Source: Lustribacter sp965277075
GTDB taxonomy: Bacteria > Vulcanimicrobiota > Vulcanimicrobiia > Vulcanimicrobiales > Vulcanimicrobiaceae
Assembly: GCA_965277075.1 (NCBI GenBank)
Contig: OZ255707.1
Coordinates: forward strand, 3,410,001 to 3,474,000
DNA length: 64,000 nucleotides
Reading direction: 5' to 3'
Shown: piece by piece, positions 57,974 to 64,000 of the stretch
How positions within the stretch are numbered: the stretch's first letter is position 1
How the letters are laid out: each line of letters opens with the position of its first letter
Program-made: the position numbers and the translations under genes
The notes under the pieces: model-generated
Seen by the model: the letters and a program-made list of their open reading frames with translations, nothing else
Told to the model about the DNA's origin: nothing
The model's database searches: none

Positions 57974-59073
57974 TCCACCGTGTTGTCGCGACCATACTGC
58001 TGCTGGCGTTCGGCGGTCCGTCCTCGAATGGGGCACCGTTGCGAACGCCGCATGGTTTTCTCAACGCGAACCTTCCGTGGACGTTCGCGTTCCCGCGCGA
58101 TCATGCCGCGCACGACGGCTTTGCGTCGGAATGGTGGTACTACACGGGACATGTCCGGGCGCGCGACGGTCGGCGCTTCGGCTACGAGTTGACGTTCTTT
58201 CGCGTCGGTCTGCGCCCGGGCGCAGCGCCCCCCAATGCCGGTCAGAGCAAATGGCGCGGCAACCAGCTCTATCCCGCCCACTTCGCGCTGACCGACGAGG
58301 CGGGAAAGCAGTTCTTCCACTACGAGCGCTTCGCACGGGCGGCGCTTGGTGCCGGTTCGGCTTCAGGTGAGCGGCTCGATGTGCACGTCGATACCTGGCA
58401 TCTCACCGGGCCTGCGCCGTTTCGCATGTTCGCCGCGGCGAACGGCACCGCGATCGACTTCACGCAGACGAGCGAGAAGCCGCCGGCGATTCATGGACAC
58501 GACGGCATCTCGAAGAAGGCGGCGTGCGATACATGCGCTTCGCACTATTACTCGATGACGCGCTTGCACACGACCGGCACGCTGACATACGCCGGTGAGC
58601 ACCTGCCGGTCGACGGCATCACGTGGATGGACCACGAATTCGGTTCGGACGAACTGCAAGCCGGTCAGGCAGGCTGGGATTGGTTCTCGATCCAGCTCGA
58701 CGATAGACGTGAGTTCATGCTGTATCTGCTGCGGCAGAAGGACGGTTCGGTCACGCCGGAGTCCAGCGGCAGCCTTATCGCACCGGACGGCCGCGTCACC
58801 TATCTGCCGCGGTCGACATTCGTCGTTGACGCAACAGGGACGTGGAAGTCACCGCATACGGGCGGTGTCTACCCCAGCGGATGGCGCGTACGCGTGCCGA
58901 GCGCGAACGTCGACATCACGTTGACGCCGACGGTGCTCGATCAGGAACTCGCCGATACCGTCGGCGGCGTCTCGTATTGGGAAGGTGCCGTCGACGTCCT
59001 CGACGCGTCATCACACCGGCTTGGGGTCGGGTACGTCGAGCTGACCGGCTACGCCGGCGCGGTGAACGTTTGA
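57970..59073 (+). CDS. AttH-like lipocalin-domain exported protein
   Basis: A 367-residue protein with a signal peptide and the AttH/CrtC-type double lipocalin fold. GFASEWWYYTGHVRARDGRR (EWWYYTGH motif) and GITWMDHEFGSDEL with WDWFSIQLDD are characteristic. In AttEFGH systems the ATPase, permeases and AttH form an exporter for a lipophilic or secondary-metabolite cargo; the cargo here is unknown. It overlaps the permease stop (ATGA). Confidence 0.85.
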   Translation: MIHRVVATILLLAFGGPSSNGAPLRTPHGFLNANLPWTFAFPRDHAAHDGFASEWWYYTGHVRARDGRRFGYELTFFRVGLRPGAAPPNAGQSKWRGNQLYPAHFALTDEAGKQFFHYERFARAALGAGSASGERLDVHVDTWHLTGPAPFRMFAAANGTAIDFTQTSEKPPAIHGHDGISKKAACDTCASHYYSMTRLHTTGTLTYAGEHLPVDGITWMDHEFGSDELQAGQAGWDWFSIQLDDRREFMLYLLRQKDGSVTPESSGSLIAPDGRVTYLPRSTFVVDATGTWKSPHTGGVYPSGWRVRVPSANVDITLTPTVLDQELADTVGGVSYWEGAVDVLDASSHRLGVGYVELTGYAGAVNV

Positions 59074-59312
59074 CCTCGATTCCGTCGCGCTACGTCGTTC
59101 CGGCGGCCGCCGTCGTGCGGGTGCCGCGCTTGATTTTTAACGGTCACGCTCGTGTCACGGCAGTCGTCCGTACCGACGACGAAAGAGCGTTCGATACGTG
59201 GCGGGGCAACGCACTCGCGACCTACCGGCGAGGCGCCGTCAAACAGTTCACGTATGTCGACGTCGTCGAATTCCAGAAAGTGACGGAAACGGAGGACGCT
59301 TACGGTCGGTAG
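59070..59312 (+). CDS. Small hypothetical protein after AttH-like gene
   Basis: An 80-residue protein coupled to the AttH-like gene (TTGA). It shows RYVVPAAAVVRVPRLIFNGH and alternating charged segments. There is no recognised domain. It converges with the VOC gene (13-bp overlap). Confidence 0.4.
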   Translation: MTSIPSRYVVPAAAVVRVPRLIFNGHARVTAVVRTDDERAFDTWRGNALATYRRGAVKQFTYVDVVEFQKVTETEDAYGR

Positions 59313-59725
59313 CTGCCGAAGCTCCAGAGATAGCCTTCGCTATCCTTCGCACTGTAATCGCGACCACCGTACTCGGGCGTGTTCGGCTCGCGGATGATTG
59401 TTGCGCCGGCGGCGCGGGCGCGCGCGCAATGCGCATCGACGTCCTCGTCCCGCTCGAGCACGACGTAGATGCCGCCGGTTGCGCCGCCGAGCTCCTTCGG
59501 TGTGCGGCTCGGCCAATCGTCGGAGCCTTTGCCGGCGGACCCGAGCATGATGAAATCGGGACCGAGCTTCAGTTGTGCGTGCGCGATCGTCCCGTCCGGC
59601 CCATCGTAGACGACGTGTTTCTCGAAACCGAAGGCAGCGCAGAGGAACGCGATCGCGGCTGGCGCGTCGTCGTATTTGAAGCTCGGAATGATCGCTCGTG
59701 CGGTGGTCGTGATCGATTCGCTCAT
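59300..59725 (-). CDS. VOC-family (glyoxalase-like) protein
   Basis: A 141-residue vicinal-oxygen-chelate fold: IPSFKYDDAPAAIAFLCAAF, GFEKHVVYDGPDGTIAHAQL, and GGRDYSAKDSEGYLWSFGSY. It resembles bleomycin-resistance/PhnB-like proteins; substrate and metal are unknown. It is preceded by AraC, and a bridging mini-ORF joins the two. Confidence 0.85.
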   Translation of the reverse strand: MSESITTTARAIIPSFKYDDAPAAIAFLCAAFGFEKHVVYDGPDGTIAHAQLKLGPDFIMLGSAGKGSDDWPSRTPKELGGATGGIYVVLERDEDVDAHCARARAAGATIIREPNTPEYGGRDYSAKDSEGYLWSFGSYRP

Positions 59726-59757
59726 CGTGGGACTGATTCTACGCCGTTTGCTCGCAC
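59722..59757 (-). other. Bridging mini-ORF between AraC regulator and VOC gene
   Basis: On the minus strand, GTG at 59757-59755 begins 4 nt after the AraC TAG. It reads 11 codons to TGA 59724-59722, which overlaps the VOC ATG 59725 (ATGA). Confidence 0.35.
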
Positions 59758-59761
59758 CGGG

Positions 59762-60631
59762 CTAGGAGAAAATTGCGGTCGCGGGTTCCGCAAGTGATCC
59801 TTCACGATAGCGGGCGGCGCCGACGTACTGCCCCGGCGTCATGCCCGCGTGCGCGCGAAACTCGGCGGCGAAATGACTCTGATCGGCAAAGCCGTACCCT
59901 GCCGCGACATCGGCGAACGATGCGCCGTGATGCACTGCGCGAAGCGCGCGCTGAAATCGGGCGATGCGCGCGTAGCGTTTGGGCGAGACACCGACGTGCA
60001 CGTTGAAGAGCTCGTTGAAACGGGACGCTGCGAGACCCATCGCGTCACGCAGGGTACCGATCGTCGCGGGGGCATCGCCGCGCAAGTGCGCGATCGACCA
60101 CGCTACGCGCGGGTCGAGCCCGCTGCCGGCGGCGTAGCGCTGCCGAACCCAGGAGGCGGCGATGCGAACGCACGCCGCGCCGTCGCCGGCCTCGGCGCAA
60201 CGTGCGGCCAGTTCGTGTGCCGCAGGCCCCGCGACTTGACTAAGGTCGACGGTTCGATCGCAGATGTCGCGCGGTTGCCAATGCAGGACGGAACGCACGG
60301 CAGCCGGATGCATCCGGACCCCAAGCACGCGAATGCGGCCGGCCGGCGCTTCGACCACGGCCGAGTATCGCTGCAAACCGCCCACGCACGCGGCCGGAAA
60401 CGGGTCGCCGGCCACATCGTCGACGGGCCGGTGCGGTTGGTCCAACTGAACGATGAGTTCGATGAGCCCGTTCGGAAAGACGCGCTCGCGCCGATGGGTC
60501 AGAATGCCGTCGAAATACCAAATGCGATCGATGACAGCGACGAGTTCGTGCTGCATCGGCGGCTGCCAAATGACGGTGTGAAAGCGACCGAGTTCGGCAT
60601 CATACGAGGTGACGCAAACGTCGATCGTCAC
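59762..60631 (-). CDS. AraC-family transcriptional regulator
   Basis: A 289-residue protein. The N-terminal DUF6597-like region (FPNGLIELIVQLD) is followed by a C-terminal double HTH: DAMGLAASRFNELFNVHVGV, SPKRYARIARFQRALRAVHH, and FADVAAGYGFADQSHFAAEF (second-helix signature). It probably controls the linked VOC gene. The GTG start lies 10 nt after the nifU-like gene. Confidence 0.9.
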   Translation of the reverse strand: MTIDVCVTSYDAELGRFHTVIWQPPMQHELVAVIDRIWYFDGILTHRRERVFPNGLIELIVQLDQPHRPVDDVAGDPFPAACVGGLQRYSAVVEAPAGRIRVLGVRMHPAAVRSVLHWQPRDICDRTVDLSQVAGPAAHELAARCAEAGDGAACVRIAASWVRQRYAAGSGLDPRVAWSIAHLRGDAPATIGTLRDAMGLAASRFNELFNVHVGVSPKRYARIARFQRALRAVHHGASFADVAAGYGFADQSHFAAEFRAHAGMTPGQYVGAARYREGSLAEPATAIFS

Positions 60632-60641
60632 GTTACGACCG

Positions 60642-60872
60642 CTACAGCGCTTCCACGGCGGTGATTTCCGGAACGTCCTCGCGGATCACGGCTTCGATGC
60701 CGTTTTTGAGCGTGAGGTGCGACGCGGCGCAGCCGCCGCACGCGCCGAGCATCTGCACGAACGCCGTCGTACCGTCGACTCGAATGAGCCACACGTCGCC
60801 GCCGTCAGCGGCGATCGCCGGCCGGATGCGGTCGAGCGCGCGATTCGCGCGTTCCGCGAGAGAATTCGCCAT
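60642..60872 (-). CDS. NifU C-terminal-domain (Nfu-type) Fe-S carrier
   Basis: A 76-residue Nfu-type scaffold: IRPAIAADGGDVWLIRVDGT, GACGGCAASHLTLKNGIEAV (CxxC for cluster binding). It delivers 4Fe-4S clusters. It is divergent from the hydroxyisobutyrate-dehydrogenase-like gene. Confidence 0.9.
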   Translation of the reverse strand: MANSLAERANRALDRIRPAIAADGGDVWLIRVDGTTAFVQMLGACGGCAASHLTLKNGIEAVIREDVPEITAVEAL

Positions 60873-60973
60873 AGGCTATCATTAACAACTCGCATACGCG
60901 GGCGACATTTTCAGCGCGCCGGACGACAAAGGTACGAAGGAGGCATCTCGCGCGGTCGGGTAGCGGCACTGAT

Positions 60974-61858
60974 GTGACGAGCGTAGGGGTCGTCGGAGTC
61001 GGCGCGATGGGCGAGCCGATGGCCGAATCTTTGTTGCGCGCCGGATTTCCGGTGTCGATTTGCGGTCATCGCAATCGAGCGCCCGTCGACCGGTTGACCG
61101 CTGCCGGCGCAGCCGACGCCGGCGATCCGACCGGCGTCGCGCGGGCAAGCGATGTCGTGGTTACGATGGTTCCGGATGCGCCCCAAGTGGAGGAGTCGTT
61201 GTTCGGCGCGAACGGCGCGCTCGCCGGCGCTCGTGCGAACACGCTCTTCATCGACATGTCGACGATCTCACCGGTCGCCACGCGCGCGTTCGGCGAACGG
61301 CTGCGCGCAGCCGGGCACCGCTTCATCGATTCCCCGGTTTCCGGCGGTCCTCCGCGCGCGCGCCTCGGGACGCTCGCGCTCATGGTCGGCGGTTCAGCCG
61401 GCGATGTTGCCGCGGCCGACTCGGTCTTGCGCGCGCTCGGTACGCCGAATCACGTCGGCGATGTCGGCATGGGCGAGACGGTGAAACTCGTCAATCAGAT
61501 CATCATCTCGAACGTCATGCTCGCGAATATCGAGGGCCTCGTCTTCGCACGGAGCGCCGGGGCCGACGTCGAGCGCGTGCGCGATGTCATTCTCACCGCG
61601 ACGGGCGCGAACTATCTGCTCGAGAAGTGGCTACCGACAACCTGGCTCGCGGGTTCCTTCGAAGGCGGCTTTGCGCTCGATCTGCTGCGCAAAGATCTCG
61701 CCGCCGCGCTCGATACGGCACGCACGATGGGCGTTCCGATGCCGTCGTCGGCGCTCGCCTACCAACTCTACACCGCGGCATCGGCCGACGGACACGGTCG
61801 CGACGACTACTCGTCGGTCGCCACGTTTCACCAGCGATCCGCACCGAAACAACCGTAG
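60974..61858 (+). CDS. 3-hydroxyisobutyrate-dehydrogenase-like NAD(P) oxidoreductase
   Basis: A 294-residue beta-hydroxyacid dehydrogenase: VGVVGVGAMGEPMAESLLRA (Rossmann), IDMSTISP, DSPVSGGPPRARLGTLALMV, and the catalytic Lys in GMGETVKLVNQIIISNVMLA. The physiological substrate cannot be told from the sequence. AAGGAGG at 60937-60943 is 30 nt before the GTG and probably does not serve it. Confidence 0.88.
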   Translation: MTSVGVVGVGAMGEPMAESLLRAGFPVSICGHRNRAPVDRLTAAGAADAGDPTGVARASDVVVTMVPDAPQVEESLFGANGALAGARANTLFIDMSTISPVATRAFGERLRAAGHRFIDSPVSGGPPRARLGTLALMVGGSAGDVAAADSVLRALGTPNHVGDVGMGETVKLVNQIIISNVMLANIEGLVFARSAGADVERVRDVILTATGANYLLEKWLPTTWLAGSFEGGFALDLLRKDLAAALDTARTMGVPMPSSALAYQLYTAASADGHGRDDYSSVATFHQRSAPKQP

Positions 61859-61863
61859 CGCCG

Positions 61864-63414
61864 ATGCTCTTCGGTGCGATCGACGTCGGCACCAATTCCA
61901 TTCACTTGATCGTCGTCGAGTTCGACTCGACGTTCGACACGACGCGAGTCGTCTACAAGGATCGAGAGATGGTCCGGCTCGGTAGCGACGACGCGCTCGA
62001 ACATGGGCGGCTCTCGCAAAAGGCGATGATTAAAGGCATCGACGCGATCGCGCGTTTCGTTGCCGCGGCCCAAACGCGAGGTGCCGAACGCATTCGGGCC
62101 GTCGCAACGAGCGCGGTGCGCGAAGCGGAAAACGGCGCGGATTTTCGCGCGCAAGTCGAAGCGCAAGCCGGACTTCCGCTCGAAATTCTCACCGCGACGG
62201 AAGAAGCGCGGCTGATTCATCTGGGCGTCGCGAGCGGTTACCCGATCTACGAGCGGCTGGCGTGCATCATCGACATCGGGGGCGGGTCGACCGAGTTCAT
62301 CGTGGCCGACGGCGAGCGTCCGTATCTGCTCGACAGTGTCAAATTGGGCAGCCTTCGCCTCTACGATAAGTTTCTGCGCGCACGTTCGTCGGCGCGTGCG
62401 GTGAAACAACTCGATACGCACATCGTCAAAACGCTCGAGCCGCTGATGGAACGCGTGCGGCGCTACCGGCTCGACGTCGTGATCGGCACGTCGGGGACGC
62501 TCATGGGGCTCGCCGCGCTCGACATCGCGTCGCAGGGCCTGCCGATGACGCGTGTGCACGGCTATGCGCTCACCCTCGAGCGTCTCGAGGAACTGCAACG
62601 GCAAATGCTCGCGATGACGGAGAGCGAACGCCGCCGGATGCCGGGCATGAATCCGCGTCGGGCGGACATCATCGTTGCCGGGAACGCGATCATGATCGCC
62701 GCGCTGCATCAGATGGGTCGCAGCGAGATCGTCATCTGCGAACGCGCGCTGCGGGACGGCATCATCGTCGATTTGGTGGCGCAGGATCGTGCGCTTGCGG
62801 AAAGGATCGGTGACGAACGCACGCGGCGTCTTGAAGCGATCGAGGCGCTTGCGCATCATTACGAGCATCTAGGCGGCCACGAGCGGCACGTAGCCCGCCT
62901 CGCCATCTCGCTCTTCGAGCGTTTCGCGTCATTGCACGGGCTCGCGCCGTCCGATCGGGACATTCTCTATGCGGCGGCGATCTTGCACGGTATCGGACGA
63001 TTCGTCGCCGAGAGCGCGCGTCACAAACACACCGCGTATATCATTCGCAACTCGCCGCTACGCGGTTGGCGCGATGACGAGCGGGAACTCGTCGCGCAGG
63101 TCGCGCGCTACTATCGCAAGGCGATGCCGAAGTTGAGCCACCCGGAATGGGCCGTTCTCGGCGTCGCCGACCGGCGTCGCGTCGAGGTGCTCGCGGCGAT
63201 GTTGCGGATCGCCGACGGCCTCGACACACGTGAGCTCGGCGTGGTGATGGACGTATCGGTCAACCGCGATCGTGGACGAATCGCGGTAATCGCGCAGGCC
63301 GAAGCCGACGTGTCGGGCGAACTTGCGGCTGCGATGTTCAAGGCAGATCTCTTCGAGCGGACCTTCGGCGTCCGCGTCGTCTTCGAGTCCGCCGCGCCGG
63401 AGCCGCGTCCGTGA
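61864..63414 (+). CDS. ppx: Ppx/GppA exopolyphosphatase with C-terminal HD-type domain
   Basis: A 516-residue protein: the phosphate-binding fold FGAIDVGTNSIHLIVVEFDS, TATEEARLIHLGVASGYPIY, IDIGGGSTEFIVADGERP, and a C-terminal HD-like region (LAHHYEHLGGHERHVARLAI; LYAAAILHGIGRFV) as in the long E. coli Ppx/GppA forms. It degrades polyphosphate or pppGpp. A PhoB-like regulator follows immediately, suggesting phosphate control. Confidence 0.93.
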   Translation: MLFGAIDVGTNSIHLIVVEFDSTFDTTRVVYKDREMVRLGSDDALEHGRLSQKAMIKGIDAIARFVAAAQTRGAERIRAVATSAVREAENGADFRAQVEAQAGLPLEILTATEEARLIHLGVASGYPIYERLACIIDIGGGSTEFIVADGERPYLLDSVKLGSLRLYDKFLRARSSARAVKQLDTHIVKTLEPLMERVRRYRLDVVIGTSGTLMGLAALDIASQGLPMTRVHGYALTLERLEELQRQMLAMTESERRRMPGMNPRRADIIVAGNAIMIAALHQMGRSEIVICERALRDGIIVDLVAQDRALAERIGDERTRRLEAIEALAHHYEHLGGHERHVARLAISLFERFASLHGLAPSDRDILYAAAILHGIGRFVAESARHKHTAYIIRNSPLRGWRDDERELVAQVARYYRKAMPKLSHPEWAVLGVADRRRVEVLAAMLRIADGLDTRELGVVMDVSVNRDRGRIAVIAQAEADVSGELAAAMFKADLFERTFGVRVVFESAAPEPRP

Positions 63415-64000
63415 ACGTCATGGCGCCGGCCGCGGCCCGCAAAAAGATCTTGCTCGTCGACGACGAGGCGGCGATCGTGCAGTCGCTGCGCTACAACCTC
63501 GAAAAGAACGGCTACCTGGTGACGGCGGCGGGCGACGGCCGCAGCGCCGTTGCCCTTGCCGCGAGCGAAGCGCCCGATCTCGTGATCCTCGACATCATGC
63601 TTCCGCTGCTCGACGGGATCGAAGCGTGTAAAGAGATTCGCAAGACGTCGACCGTGCCGATCATCATGCTCACGGCGAAAGACCAGGAGTTCGATAAAGT
63701 TCTCGCCCTCGAACTCGGCGCCGACGATTACGTGACGAAACCGTTTTCGCTCGGTGAGATCATCGCGCGCGTCAAAGCGCGGCTGCGCCGTCAGGAAGTC
63801 GATCACGATCAACGCGACGAGGCGATAACGATCGGCGAGATTTCGATCGACCGCTCGCGCCAACGGCTCGTCGTACGCGGTGACGTCGTCGCGCTCGCCC
63901 CCAAAGAGTTCCGGCTACTTCACGTTTTGATGGAAAATCGCGGTCGTATCGTGACTCGGCAGATGCTGCTCGAAAAAGTGTGGGGCTACGATTTCGAAGG
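63411..64000 (+). CDS. OmpR/PhoB-type response regulator (3' end outside the window)
   Basis: The receiver domain has ILLVDDEAAIVQSLRYNLEK, LVILDIMLPLLDGIEACKEI (phospho-Asp), and VTKPFSLGEIIARVKARLRR; the winged helix begins with LAPKEFRLLHVLMENRGRIV and ends at the window edge inside TRQMLLEKVWGYDFEG. The GTG start overlaps the ppx stop; ATG 63420 is an alternative. A histidine kinase is expected downstream. Confidence 0.92.
   Translation, partial: MNVMAPAAARKKILLVDDEAAIVQSLRYNLEKNGYLVTAAGDGRSAVALAASEAPDLVILDIMLPLLDGIEACKEIRKTSTVPIIMLTAKDQEFDKVLALELGADDYVTKPFSLGEIIARVKARLRRQEVDHDQRDEAITIGEISIDRSRQRLVVRGDVVALAPKEFRLLHVLMENRGRIVTRQMLLEKVWGYDFE

Noticed and set aside
60937..60943. AAGGAGG as the ribosome-binding site of the hydroxyisobutyrate-dehydrogenase-like gene
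   Set aside because: It is 30 nt from the GTG start, and no in-frame start lies at the proper distance.

Overview
This is a GC-rich (roughly 60-65 %), gene-dense bacterial chromosome segment with no rRNA, tRNA, CRISPR array, prophage or recognisable insertion sequence. The gene set indicates a diderm with a cell wall: ExbB/ExbD/ExbD/TonB, TonB-TPR and beta-barrel-like exported proteins, PBP1A, UppP and a 3D-domain cell-wall protein. GTG, TTG and probable CTG starts are common and Shine-Dalgarno motifs are rare. The overall impression fits a deep-branching uncultured phylum such as Candidatus Eremiobacterota (WPS-2). That is inference from gene content and order and was not tested by phylogeny.

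Layout. 1-7451 (+): end of smpB, a small unknown gene, tilS-hpt-ftsH, two M16-fold proteins without zinc motifs, a glycosyltransferase. 7426-10030 (-): a 3D-domain YabE-like protein, rsmA, a CPBP protease. 10240-12476 (+): a glycosyltransferase, then an apparent SOS operon (unknown protein plus 3-methyladenine DNA glycosylase) under a LexA-type box. 12465-15989: a motor-deficient Rho-like protein, then rluB-aroH-tyrA. 15991-20894: TonB-TPR, exbB, exbD, exbD, tonB, uppP, small membrane protein. 20891-24905: moaC, moaB, folC, folP, folB, folK. 24902-32384: beta-barrel-like protein, an AccB-like protein without the biotinyl lysine, accC, nusB, PBP1A, xseA, xseB. 32461-39448: clpS-like and a dioxygenase (-); tlyA, nadK, recN, glycosyltransferase (+); pyk (-). 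39534-41117: an NTF2-like protein and a frameshifted Pro-rich gene. 41124-50277: a promoter and rimP-leader-like hairpin, then rimP-nusA-ylxR-infB-rbfA-nrnA-truB-ribF and a thioredoxin. 50293-53621 (-): exported protein, membrane-anchored Clp ATPase, SIMPL protein. 53746-59312 (+): YeaQ-like protein, a clear terminator, ferredoxin, AttEFGH-like ABC exporter. 59300-60872 (-): VOC protein, AraC regulator, NifU-domain protein. 60974-64000 (+): hydroxyisobutyrate-dehydrogenase-like protein, Ppx/GppA with HD domain, and a PhoB-like response regulator cut by the window edge.

The most interesting general signal lies between genes. Inside co-directional runs most genes overlap by 1-4 bases. At least nine larger gaps of 33-270 nt, plus the ABC ATPase-permease gap, are filled by one or more tiny open frames. 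Each chain begins at or within a few bases of the upstream stop and ends in an ATGA, GTGA or TTGA overlap with, or 1-2 nt before, the next start. Several fillers are repeats or palindromes, including a MITE-like element and a 48-bp tandem repeat. This looks like a translation termination-reinitiation relay in a genome that makes little use of Shine-Dalgarno sites. Other strong leads are the degenerate Rho, the AccB without its lysine, and the SOS-controlled glycosylase operon.
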